From assembly GCF_001984175.1 (NCBI RefSeq), contig NZ_MTQP01000066.1, forward strand, positions 682,001 to 746,000: a stretch of DNA of 64,000 nt. Reading direction: 5' to 3'. Numbering within the stretch: position 1 is the stretch's first letter; the number at the start of each line of letters is the position of its first letter. This stretch comes from Saccharothrix sp. ALI-22-I. Its GTDB lineage: Bacteria > Actinomycetota > Actinomycetes > Mycobacteriales > Pseudonocardiaceae. Shown in pieces: positions 1 through 7,225 of the stretch. A program made the translations under genes and the position numbers. Below the pieces are notes generated by a model, which saw nothing but the letters and a program-made list of their open reading frames with translations, searched no databases and was not told the DNA's origin.

Positions 1-581
1 ACGAAGCTGATGTACTCCCCCGCCGTCAGCGCGGTGATGAACTTCTCGTCACCGAAGCTGACCAGCACGGACAGGCCCTGCGGCACGACGTAGAACGCGA
101 GCGTCGCACCCGCCACGAACAGCACCGACGCGAAGGCCACGAAGACGACCGCGAACCGGCGTTCCTTGGCGTACAGGCCGGGCGCGATGAACCGCCACAC
201 CTGGAACAGCCACAGCGGCGCGGTGAGGGCCATGCCCGCGCCCGCGCCGACCTTCAGGCGGATCATGAAGATCTCGAACGGCTGGGTCTGGAGCAGCTGG
301 CACCCCACACCGCCCTGGGTGAGCCGCTGGTTCACCGGGATGCCGCAGTAGGGCGCGATCACGATGTCGCCGAGGCTGGGCAGGCCGAAGATCCGCCAAC
401 CCCACCAGAACCAGCCGAAGATCGCACCCAACGCGATGAACAGCATCGCCAGCCCGAGGCGGTGCCGGAGGTCGTAGAGGTGATCCTTCAACGACATGGT
501 GCCGTCGGGGTTGCCCCGACGGCTCGTGACCTTGCGGCGCTCCCGGCGCTGGGACCACCACCGGACCGGACTTGCCCCCAC
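1..581 (-). CDS. tatC: Sec-independent protein translocase TatC (partial, cut by window start)
   Basis: TatC is the membrane receptor of the twin-arginine translocase, which exports folded proteins. The reading frame runs off the left edge of the window, so only about 193 N-terminal codons are present. The family core MSLKDHLYDLRHRL starts at 497, but the frame continues upstream to a GTG at 581 through a basic stretch ending NPDGT. Actinobacterial TatC proteins often carry this kind of basic N-terminal tail. The conserved loop FIAPGLYAKERR is present, between predicted transmembrane helices. It follows tatA by 41 nt, the usual order. The 497 ATG remains a possible start. Confidence 0.93.
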   Translation of the reverse strand, partial: MGASPVRWWSQRRERRKVTSRRGNPDGTMSLKDHLYDLRHRLGLAMLFIALGAIFGWFWWGWRIFGLPSLGDIVIAPYCGIPVNQRLTQGGVGCQLLQTQPFEIFMIRLKVGAGAGMALTAPLWLFQVWRFIAPGLYAKERRFAVVFVAFASVLFVAGATLAFYVVPQGLSVLVSFGDEKFITALTAGEYISF

Positions 582-622
582 CGTGCGGACCGTCCTTCGG
601 CTCTAGTTGGTGCGCTGGCTCG

Positions 623-946
623 TCAGTTGCTGTTCTTGTTCTGGAGGTTCTGCGCCGACTGCTCGATGGGCTGGGCCACCTGCGGCTGCGGCTGCGCGAC
701 CGGCTGCTGCACGACCTGCGGCTGGGCGGGCGGCAGCTGCTGCGGCGCCTGCACCTGCGGCGGGGGCGTGTCCTGCGCCTTCGGCTGCGACGGGTCGTCC
801 TCGTCGCGCAGGCCCTTGGTCTCGGCCTTCAGGATCTTGGCCGAGCGGCCGAGCGAACGCGCCATGTCGGGCAGCTTCTTCGCCCCGAACAGCAAGATGA
901 TCACCACGGCGATGATGATCAGCTCAGTAGCTCCGAGGTTACCCAC
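623..946 (-). CDS. tatA: Sec-independent protein translocase TatA
   Basis: TatA forms the translocation pore of the Tat system. The 107-residue product has the family layout: an N-terminal transmembrane helix (GATELIIIAVVIILLFGAKK), the FGAKKLPD hinge, an amphipathic helix (PDMARSLGRSAKILKAE) and a disordered Gln/Pro-rich tail. The start is the GTG at 946, six bases after a strong AGGAGG ribosome-binding site. A longer upstream reading in this frame lacks such a site. The gene overlaps the end of the small upstream membrane-protein gene by 8 bp, so the two are probably cotranslated. Confidence 0.95.
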   Translation of the reverse strand: MGNLGATELIIIAVVIILLFGAKKLPDMARSLGRSAKILKAETKGLRDEDDPSQPKAQDTPPPQVQAPQQLPPAQPQVVQQPVAQPQPQVAQPIEQSAQNLQNKNSN

Positions 947-1205
947 GGTGATCCTCCTGTCTGCCCCGGTCCACCGATGGTACGCGGGGTTCGCCCTGGC
1001 GGGCCTGGTCCGGACGCCGTTCGGCGAAGGCCACCCCGAGCGCGGCGAACCGCGCCCGCAGCAGACCGACGCCGTCGCCGACCCTGTCACCCACCAGAGT
1101 GCTGGCGGCGCGGAATCGACGCAACGATCCGATGACTCGGACTCCGGTCGCGACGAGCACGACCACTCCGAACAGGATCAGCGCCAGGATCGGCAAGTAC
1201 GGCAC
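939..1205 (-). CDS. small membrane-anchored protein between pafC and tatA
   Basis: This 88-residue reading frame starts with GTG 18 nt after pafC and overlaps the tatA start by 8 bp. It encodes one N-terminal hydrophobic helix (LPILALILFGVVVLVATG) followed by a basic, charged cytoplasmic tail. No enzymatic motif is visible. Tight packing inside an otherwise co-directional set of genes argues that it is real. It may be a minor membrane partner of the Tat or PafBC products, but nothing in the sequence shows this. Confidence is moderate because the product is short and no clear ribosome-binding site precedes it. Confidence 0.6.
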   Translation of the reverse strand: MPYLPILALILFGVVVLVATGVRVIGSLRRFRAASTLVGDRVGDGVGLLRARFAALGVAFAERRPDQARQGEPRVPSVDRGRQEDHRG

Positions 1206-1223
1206 GGCACCACGGTACTTGGC

Positions 1224-2195
1224 CTAGGTTGACGGGAGGTGATCCGCCCGGCGCAACGCCGCCTCCGCCTGCCGGGCGACCTCGGCCACCAGGTCCGGCG
1301 GTTGCTCGACGTGCACTTCACCGCCCAATCCGAGCAGCAACCGCACCATCCACGGTGTGTCGGCGTATCGCATGAGCACGCGGGCCCGGCCCTCGGGCAG
1401 CTCGACCAGCCCGTCGGTCGGGTAGTACTCGGCCACCCAGCGCGCGTCCGGTTCGAGCACCAGCACGGCCGTCCGCTGCGACGGGTCCGGCTGGAACAAC
1501 CCCTCCGATGTGTCGGTGGGCGTGGCGTGCGGCGGCGGGGCCGCGGGCTCGTCCAGCACCCGCACGGCGTCGATCCGGTCGAGCCGGAACAGCCGCACGC
1601 CGTCCGCCGCGCGACACCACGCCTCCAGATAACTTCGGCCTTCCACGAGCAGCATCCGCATCGGGTCGACCACGCGATCGGTGATCTCGTCCCGCGACGG
1701 GGTGTAGTAGCGCAGGTGCAGCGCGCGACCCCTCAGCACGCCGTCCGACACCGCGTCACGCACGCGTGCCGTCTCCGGCGCCTCCCGCACGGCCAGGCCC
1801 ACGGCCACCCCGGCGGGCTGCGCCTGTCCTACCGCAGCCTCGATCTTCGCCACCGCCCGCTGCACGGCGGCCTGGTCGGCGACGCCGGGCGTCTCGGCCA
1901 GCGCGCGCAGCGCCACCAGCAGCGACGTGGCCTCCGCGGCGGTCAGCCGCAGCGGCCGGCTCATGCCCGCGTCGAACGTGACGGTGACCGTGTCGCCCTC
2001 GAACGACAGGTCGATCAGGTCACCGGGCCCGTAGCCGGGCAGGCCGCACATCCACAGCAGTTCGAGGTCCTTGCGCACCTGCTTGGGCGTCACCTCGAAA
2101 TCGGCCGCGACCTCGTCGATCGGGATGCCCGGCCGGGCGAGCAGGTACGGCACCAGGGCGAGCAGCCGGGGCAGCCGGTCGGTGGCGGCGTTCAC
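1224..2195 (-). CDS. pafC: WYL-domain transcriptional regulator PafC
   Basis: PafC is the second half of the PafBC heterodimer, a WYL-domain activator that in mycobacteria drives the LexA-independent DNA damage response. The 323-residue product begins with a DeoR-like winged helix (about residues 5-60, IDEVAADFEVTPKQVRKDLE) and has a central WYL domain (LRGRALHLRYYTPSRDE) and a C-terminal WCX-like extension. The start is the GTG that overlaps the pafB stop (GTGA, 2192-2195), a classic translational-coupling overlap. It is encoded with pafB and upstream of tatA-tatC, the conserved actinobacterial order. Confidence 0.95.
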   Translation of the reverse strand: MNAATDRLPRLLALVPYLLARPGIPIDEVAADFEVTPKQVRKDLELLWMCGLPGYGPGDLIDLSFEGDTVTVTFDAGMSRPLRLTAAEATSLLVALRALAETPGVADQAAVQRAVAKIEAAVGQAQPAGVAVGLAVREAPETARVRDAVSDGVLRGRALHLRYYTPSRDEITDRVVDPMRMLLVEGRSYLEAWCRAADGVRLFRLDRIDAVRVLDEPAAPPPHATPTDTSEGLFQPDPSQRTAVLVLEPDARWVAEYYPTDGLVELPEGRARVLMRYADTPWMVRLLLGLGGEVHVEQPPDLVAEVARQAEAALRRADHLPST

Positions 2196-3178
2196 GCGCG
2201 CACCCCCGCACCGCGCAGCGCGCCCAGCAGCTTCTCCCGCACCGTCTTGGCCAGCACTTCGGGCTCCAACACCACCACGTCCGGGCCGAACCCGGCGATC
2301 CACGTCGCCGCCGAGTCGGGGAACCGGAGCTCGATCTCCAGCAGGTCGCCCGGCTCGCCGTCGAACTCCCGCGTGCCGACGACCGTGGCCCGCCTGCGCA
2401 CGCCCAGCGCCCGTCCGCTCGCCACCCACAGCTTGGCGGTGGCCACGGTCTGGTCGGTGGCGGGCTGGGTGCGTGCGACGAACGACAGCAGGTCGATCTG
2501 GTCCGGCCGCTGCACCTCGCCGGGCTTGCCGACGACGCGGACGTCGCCGACGATCCGGGACAGCCGGAAGCAGCGCGGCGCGTTCCGGTCCCGGTCGTGG
2601 CCGACGAGGTACCACCGGCCGCGCCAGGCGACCACCCCCCACGGCTCCACGGTCCGGGTGCGCACCTCGACCGGCACCGGGCGGCGGTAGTCGAACTCGA
2701 CCACGCGCCCCTCCTGGACGGCCGCGAGCAGCGGCGGGAACGCGGGTTCGCTGGTGCGGACCTTGGGCTCGACCGGCACGTGGACGTCCTGGTCGACGTC
2801 CACGCCCGCGGCGCGGAGCTTGATCAGGGCGCCGTGCGCGGCGCCGGTGAACTGCGGCGAGTCCCACAGCCGGGCGGCCAGCGCCACGGCGGCGGCCTCG
2901 TCCGGCTCCAGGTCGATATCGCCGAGTTCGTAGTCACGGCGGGCGATGCGGTACCCGTCGATCGCGTCGAAGCCCGCGCTGCGGCCTGTCTCCAAGGGCA
3001 CGCCGAGGTCGCGCAACTCGGTCTTGTCGCGTTCGAACATGCGGAAGAACGCCTCGTCCGTCGCGGCGTCGGAATAGCCGGGGACGATGGCGCGGATGCG
3101 CTCGGCGGTCAGGTACTGGCGGGTGGAGAGCAGGCACAGCACCAGGTTGACGAGCCGTTCGGCACGTGCGATGGCCAC
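2192..3178 (-). CDS. pafB: WYL-domain transcriptional regulator PafB
   Basis: PafB pairs with PafC to control DNA-damage genes. The 328-residue product has an N-terminal winged helix (RAERLVNLVLCLLSTRQYLT), a WYL domain with GRWYLVGHDRDR near residue 195, and a C-terminal dimerisation/sensor region ending RGAGVRA. The GTG start at 3178 lies exactly 6 nt after a TAGGGT -10 element, so the message is probably leaderless. It overlaps pafC by four bases. It is separated from pafA by two unrelated transcription units here, while in many actinomycetes they are adjacent. Confidence 0.95.
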   Translation of the reverse strand: MAIARAERLVNLVLCLLSTRQYLTAERIRAIVPGYSDAATDEAFFRMFERDKTELRDLGVPLETGRSAGFDAIDGYRIARRDYELGDIDLEPDEAAAVALAARLWDSPQFTGAAHGALIKLRAAGVDVDQDVHVPVEPKVRTSEPAFPPLLAAVQEGRVVEFDYRRPVPVEVRTRTVEPWGVVAWRGRWYLVGHDRDRNAPRCFRLSRIVGDVRVVGKPGEVQRPDQIDLLSFVARTQPATDQTVATAKLWVASGRALGVRRRATVVGTREFDGEPGDLLEIELRFPDSAATWIAGFGPDVVVLEPEVLAKTVREKLLGALRGAGVRA

Positions 3179-3184
3179 ACCGGA

Positions 3185-3190
3185 ACCCTA
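3185..3190 (-). promoter_or_regulatory. -10 element of leaderless pafB promoter
   Basis: TAGGGT on the minus strand fits the TANNNT -10 consensus. Exactly 6 nt separate it from the pafB GTG, so transcription should start at the start codon. No clear -35 is seen. Confidence 0.6.
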
Positions 3191-3232
3191 GCCCCGGACG
3201 AACGCCCGGTGACGCCATCCCCGCCCGCAACG

Positions 3233-3255
3233 CGGCTGAATGGTCCATTCAGCCG
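3233..3255. promoter_or_regulatory. 23-bp perfect palindrome upstream of pafB
   Basis: Two 11-bp arms, CGGCTGAATGG and CCATTCAGCCG, flank a single central base. The element lies 55-77 bp upstream of the pafB start and about 100 bp past the end of the co-directional hydrolase gene at 3354. There is no T-run after it, so an operator or protein-binding site is more likely than an intrinsic terminator. The binding protein is unknown. Confidence 0.5.
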
Positions 3256-3353
3256 ATTGCAGACCGGGACAACCGCAGTTCTGCGGCCGGCTCCCGGGCA
3301 CTCTTCCCCCGCCGGACGCCGCCCGCACCGCACGCCACGCCAACGCAGACCAC

Positions 3354-4208
3354 TCACCCGGCGACCCGCAGAAACTCCCGCAACTCCGCCGCCAACTCCC
3401 CGGGCACGTCCTCCGCCAGGTGGTGCCCGGACCGCATGCCGTGCCCCCGCAGGTCGTCCGCCCAGTCCCGCCAGACGCCCAGCACGTCGCCGTAGAGGGT
3501 CGGCAGGTCGCCCTCCGCCCACAGCACCAGCACCGGGCACCGGACGCGCCGGCCCGCAGCGAGGTCCGCGTCGTCGTGCGCGCGGTCGACACCGAGGCCG
3601 GCGCGGTAGTCCTCGACCATGGCGTGCACGGTCGCCGGGTCGTGCATGGCCCGCAGGGTGTCGTCGTCCACCGGCTTGCGGTCGGTGCGGTACCAGGCGT
3701 CGGGGTCCGCGCAGATGACCCGCTCCGGCACCTCGGGTTGGGCCAGGAAGAACCAGTGCCACCAGCTCCGGGCGAACTCCGCACCGCAGCGGGCCAGCGC
3801 CGACCCGATCGGCACCACGTCCAGCGCGACGAGGTGCGTGACCAGGTCCGGGTGGTCCAGCGCGAGCCTGGTGGCGACGTACCCGCCGCGGTCGTGCCCG
3901 ACCACCGCGAACCGCTCGTGCCCCAACTCGCGCATGAGGACGACGAGGTCGCGTGCCATCGCCCGCTTCGAGTACGGCGCGTGGTCGGGCGTGGTCTCCG
4001 GCTTGGACGATTCGCCGTACCCGCGCAGGTCCGGGCACACGACGGTGTGGTCCGCGGCGAGCAGCGGCGCCACGTGCCGCCAGGTGGTGTGCGTGCGCGG
4101 GTGCCCGTGCAGCAGGAGCACCGGCGGCCCGGAACCGCCGACGCTCACCCGCAGTTCCGCCTCGCCCGTGTCGATTCTCGTCAGCGTGAAGTCGGCCACC
4201 CGTCCCAC
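3354..4208 (-). CDS. alpha/beta hydrolase, haloacetate dehalogenase-like
   Basis: This is an alpha/beta-hydrolase-fold enzyme of 284 residues. The oxyanion-hole motif LLLHGHPRTHTTW, the strand DLRGYGESSKP and the nucleophile elbow GHDRGG (Asp instead of Ser) are visible. The cap-domain stretch WWHWFFLAQPE and the late catalytic His in SGHHLAEDVPGE also match. An Asp nucleophile followed by Arg, plus the His-Trp pair in the cap, resembles fluoroacetate/haloacetate dehalogenases, which hydrolyse carbon-halogen bonds. An epoxide hydrolase is the main alternative. It stands alone between pafB and the SRPBCC gene on the same strand. The GTG start gives the expected length. Confidence 0.8.
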   Translation of the reverse strand: MGRVADFTLTRIDTGEAELRVSVGGSGPPVLLLHGHPRTHTTWRHVAPLLAADHTVVCPDLRGYGESSKPETTPDHAPYSKRAMARDLVVLMRELGHERFAVVGHDRGGYVATRLALDHPDLVTHLVALDVVPIGSALARCGAEFARSWWHWFFLAQPEVPERVICADPDAWYRTDRKPVDDDTLRAMHDPATVHAMVEDYRAGLGVDRAHDDADLAAGRRVRCPVLVLWAEGDLPTLYGDVLGVWRDWADDLRGHGMRSGHHLAEDVPGELAAELREFLRVAG

Positions 4209-4237
4209 CTACCCGGGACGGCGGACGATCAACCGCC

Positions 4238-5125
4238 TCAGTCGCCGGTGAGCATGCCCTCGGGCAGCCCCGGCACGTCCGGCTGGAGCCAGATCGGCCG
4301 CCAGTCGGGCAGTTCGTGGTACCGGCGCAGTTCCGCCACGCCCGACAGCCAGCCCGCCCACGCGCCGTACGGCGGCTGACCGGTGTCGAACCCGCTCTGC
4401 ACGAACGTCAGCCGGGTGCCGCCGCCGGACTCGGCCAGTTCCCAGGTCGACACCATGCCGCCCCAGTCGACGCCCATCCGCCGGCCCGGCTCGAACTCGA
4501 CCACCTTCGCGGGCTCGGGGTTCATCTCGAAGCCGCCCATGGCGACCCGGCCGCCCTCCCACGCCTCGATGTCGATCTTGGCGCCGAACCACCGCGAGTA
4601 CTCCTCGGCGTCGACCAACGACCGCGCCACCACGTCGACCGGCGCGCCGATCAGCACCTCGCCACGCATCTCCGTGCTGCTGAAGTCGACCTTCGGGGTG
4701 AGCGGGCGGCCTTCGAGGTGGTCCACCAGGTTGGCCAGCGACAACGCCCAGTACGTGTAGAGCTGCCCCAGCACGCTGCTCTCCGCCACGGCCGCCTCCC
4801 AGCCCGGGAAGTGGCTCTGCGACACCGTCACGACCGTGTCGGCACCGTCGGTGTCACCCTCGGCCGCCCAACCGATCTCGACGGTGGTCCGCTCGCCGCC
4901 GACCAGCCAGCCGAACCGCAGCGACCGCTCGTCGAGGTGCTCCAGGGTCTGGTGCGGCTCGGCGCCCTCCGGGGTGTAGCGGCCCCAGAACTCGAACCGG
5001 TCGGGTGGATCGACGGCCGCGTGCTCGGCCAGCCACGTGCTCAGCTCGCCCGCGTCGGTCAGCGCCTGCCGCACCCGGTCGACGGGCGCGGTGGTGCGGA
5101 CGCGAAGGACCACGGTCTCACTCAT
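4238..5125 (-). CDS. tandem SRPBCC (AHSA1-like) domain protein
   Basis: The 295-residue product has two START-like SRPBCC ligand-binding domains, roughly residues 1-145 and 150-290. Each has the typical start (VLRVRTTAPVDRVRQALTD; EVLIGAPVDVVARSLVD) and a W-rich sheet. Members bind hydrophobic ligands or act like the Hsp90 activator Aha1; no catalytic residues are implied. The ATG overlaps the last 8 bp of the upstream ArsR-type regulator gene, so the pair forms a two-gene operon. ArsR-SRPBCC pairs are common in actinomycetes. The actual ligand cannot be read from the sequence. Confidence 0.85.
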   Translation of the reverse strand: MSETVVLRVRTTAPVDRVRQALTDAGELSTWLAEHAAVDPPDRFEFWGRYTPEGAEPHQTLEHLDERSLRFGWLVGGERTTVEIGWAAEGDTDGADTVVTVSQSHFPGWEAAVAESSVLGQLYTYWALSLANLVDHLEGRPLTPKVDFSSTEMRGEVLIGAPVDVVARSLVDAEEYSRWFGAKIDIEAWEGGRVAMGGFEMNPEPAKVVEFEPGRRMGVDWGGMVSTWELAESGGGTRLTFVQSGFDTGQPPYGAWAGWLSGVAELRRYHELPDWRPIWLQPDVPGLPEGMLTGD

Positions 5126-5678
5126 CGGTCTTCTCCTCCTTCGGGTAGCACGCCACGGCCAGGCGGAAGGCGTCGCCCTCGGCTCCGCCGTAGCGGCCGA
5201 ACAGGTCCTGCAAAGTCGTCTTCAGGTCGTCGAAGAACTGCTGCCGCTGGTCGGGCGGCACCCGGATCTCCCCGGACACGCCCAACGACGGCAGCTCGGG
5301 CCGGGTCCGGTCCAGGCCCGCGATGTCCGACTGGACCTGCTCCACGAGGTCCAGCAGGTATCCCAGACTCAACTCGTCCTGCGCCCGGCGCAGTCCGAGG
5401 CGGCCGACCAGGCCGGGCGACAGCCAGTACGAACGCGCACTGGCCTGGTACACGCCTTCGTTGATGCCACGCACCCGCCGTTCGCTCACCTGGGTCACCA
5501 GACCGGCTTCGACCAGGCGTTTCACGTGGTAGTAGACCCGCTGCGGGGTCTGGTCGAGCGCCGTCGCCACCTCGGTGCACGACCGCGGCTCGGCCAGTTG
5601 CCGCAGCACCTCGATGCGCTGCGGCTTGAGCAGTGCCTCGGCCTGCTCGATCTGCTCCAGGTACAGGACGTCTCTCAT
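5118..5678 (-). CDS. ArsR-type winged-helix transcriptional regulator
   Basis: The 186-residue product has an ArsR/HTH_20-type winged helix near residues 10-75 (LLKPQRIEVLRQL, then SCTEVATALDQTPQRVYYHV). A C-terminal helical region of about 110 residues follows, so it is longer than a minimal ArsR. It has no metal-binding Cys pair, so metal sensing is unlikely. The frame is open upstream, but the ATG at 5678 is preferred because a near-consensus promoter places the transcription start only a few bases before it. It overlaps the SRPBCC gene by 8 bp and probably represses its own operon through the direct repeats over the promoter. Confidence 0.85.
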   Translation of the reverse strand: MRDVLYLEQIEQAEALLKPQRIEVLRQLAEPRSCTEVATALDQTPQRVYYHVKRLVEAGLVTQVSERRVRGINEGVYQASARSYWLSPGLVGRLGLRRAQDELSLGYLLDLVEQVQSDIAGLDRTRPELPSLGVSGEIRVPPDQRQQFFDDLKTTLQDLFGRYGGAEGDAFRLAVACYPKEEKTDE

Positions 5679-5717
5679 CGCAAAAATCATCTTGTACGTA
5701 AAAATCCATTTTGTCAA
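5679..5717 (-). promoter_or_regulatory. near-consensus promoter and direct-repeat operator of the ArsR-SRPBCC operon
   Basis: On the minus strand TTGACA (5712-5717) and CAAGAT (5689-5694) are 17 bp apart, and the -10 ends 10 nt before the ATG at 5678, giving a leader of a few bases. Two direct repeats of the form ACAARATG(G)ATTTTTRCG (5697-5714 and 5679-5695) cover both elements up to the start codon. They are a likely autorepression site. Confidence 0.7.
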
Positions 5718-5727
5718 TCGGGCCGGA

Positions 5728-5760
5728 GAAGACCCCGAGCCACCAGGGCCCGGGGTCTTC
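5728..5760 (-). terminator. hairpin terminator after pafA
   Basis: The arms GAAGACCCCG and CGGGGTCTTC form a perfect 10-bp stem with a 13-nt loop, starting 26 nt after the pafA stop codon. There is no strong T-run, as is common for terminators in GC-rich actinomycetes. Confidence 0.65.
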
Positions 5761-5786
5761 CGATCAGCTATAACGCCTGGTCAGCA

Positions 5787-7145
5787 CTAGAGGGACGAGA
5801 TCAACCGTTCCACGCGCTCGTCCACCGCGCGGAACGGGTCCTTGCACAGCACGGTCCGCTGCGCCTGGTCGTTCAGCTTCAGGTGCACCCAGTCCACGGT
5901 GAAGTCACGACCCGCGGCCTGCGCGGCGGCGATGAAGTCACCGCGCAGCTTGGCCCGCGTGGTCTGCGGCGGGGTGTCCTTGGCGGCCTCGATCTCACCG
6001 TCGTCGGTGACCCGTTCCACCTGGTCCTTGCGCTGCAGCAGGTCGAAGATGCCTCGGCCGCGGCGGATGTCGTGGTAGGCGAGGTCGAGCTGGGCGATGC
6101 GCGGGTTGGACAGGTCCATGTCGTGCTTGGCCTGGTAGCGCTCCATCAGCCGGTACTTGATGGCCCAGTCGATCTCGCGGTCGATCTTGGACAGGTCCTC
6201 GGCCTCGACCGCGTCCAGCGTGCGGCCCCACAGCTCCAGCACCCGCTCCGCCATCGGGTCCGGCGCGCGCTTGGCCACGTGCTCCACCGCGCGCTCGTAG
6301 TACTCGCGCTGGATGTCCAGCGCCGAGGCCTCCTTGCCGCCCGCCAGCCGCACGGTGCGCCTGCCGGTCAGGTCGTGGCTGATCTCGCGGATGGCGCGGA
6401 TCGGGTTGTCCAGGCTGAAGTCCCGGAACTGCACGCCCTGCTCGATCATCTCCAGGACCAGGTTCGCGCTGCCCACCTTGAGCAGCGTGGTCACCTCGGA
6501 CATGTTCGAGTCGCCGACGATGACGTGCAGCCTGCGGTAGCGCTCGGCGTCGGCGTGCGGCTCGTCGCGGGTGTTGATGATCGGCCTGGACCGGGTGGTG
6601 GCGCTGGACACGCCCTCCCAGATGTGCTCGGCCCGCTGCGACAGGCAGTAGACCGCCCCGCGCGGCGTCTGGAGCACCTTGCCCGCGCCGCAGATGAGCT
6701 GCCTGGTCACCAGGAACGGCAGCAGGACGTCGGCGATGCGGGAGAACTCCCCCGCCCGCGCGACCAGGTAGTTCTCGTGGCAACCGTAGGAGTTGCCCGC
6801 GGAGTCGGTGTTGTTCTTGAACAGGAAGATGTCTCCCCCGATGCCCTCGTCGGCGAGCCTGCGCTCGGCGTCGACGAGCAGGTCTTCGAGGATCCGCTCA
6901 CCAGCCTTGTCATGCGTGACGAGCTGGGCGAGGTCGTCGCATTCCGCCGTCGCGTACTCGGGGTGCGAGCCCACGTCCAGGTAGAGCCGAGAGCCGTTGC
7001 GCAGGAAGACGTTCGACGAGCGTCCCCACGAGACGACCCGGCGGAACAGATAACGCGCGACCTCATCCGGGGACAGCCTGCGCTGCCCGTGGAAGGTGCA
7101 GGTCACCCCGAACTCAGTCTCAATGCCGAAGATCCGCCGCTGCAT
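5787..7145 (-). CDS. pafA: Pup--protein ligase PafA
   Basis: PafA joins the C-terminal glutamate of Pup to lysine side chains of target proteins, using ATP to make a gamma-glutamyl phosphate. The 452-residue product has the glutamine-synthetase-like fold signatures: MQRRIFGIETEFG at the N-terminus, LYLDVGSHPEYATAE with the catalytic Asp near residue 57, YGCHENYLV, and NTRDEPHADAERYRRLHV. Length and termini are normal (ends RLISSL). The ATG follows a TACTGT -10 element by 6 nt, implying a leaderless message. It is transcribed alone, divergent from the PAP2-kinase fusion gene, and ends before a hairpin terminator. Confidence 0.97.
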   Translation of the reverse strand: MQRRIFGIETEFGVTCTFHGQRRLSPDEVARYLFRRVVSWGRSSNVFLRNGSRLYLDVGSHPEYATAECDDLAQLVTHDKAGERILEDLLVDAERRLADEGIGGDIFLFKNNTDSAGNSYGCHENYLVARAGEFSRIADVLLPFLVTRQLICGAGKVLQTPRGAVYCLSQRAEHIWEGVSSATTRSRPIINTRDEPHADAERYRRLHVIVGDSNMSEVTTLLKVGSANLVLEMIEQGVQFRDFSLDNPIRAIREISHDLTGRRTVRLAGGKEASALDIQREYYERAVEHVAKRAPDPMAERVLELWGRTLDAVEAEDLSKIDREIDWAIKYRLMERYQAKHDMDLSNPRIAQLDLAYHDIRRGRGIFDLLQRKDQVERVTDDGEIEAAKDTPPQTTRAKLRGDFIAAAQAAGRDFTVDWVHLKLNDQAQRTVLCKDPFRAVDERVERLISSL

Positions 7146-7151
7146 CCCTTA

Positions 7152-7157
7152 ACAGTA
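7152..7157 (-). promoter_or_regulatory. -10 element of leaderless pafA promoter
   Basis: TACTGT on the minus strand lies exactly 6 nt before the pafA ATG, matching the TANNNT consensus and the spacing of leaderless actinobacterial starts. Confidence 0.6.
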
Positions 7158-7213
7158 GGCGCATTCGGGCTTTTCTTCAGTGATCCAATCGGGCGTCGCG
7201 CCGTTTTCGCGGA

Positions 7214-7219
7214 TAACGT
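7214..7219 (+). promoter_or_regulatory. -10 element of leaderless PAP2-kinase fusion promoter
   Basis: TAACGT on the plus strand is 6 nt before the GTG at 7226. It supports this GTG as the start and a leaderless message divergent from pafA. Confidence 0.55.
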
Positions 7220-7225
7220 TCTTGT

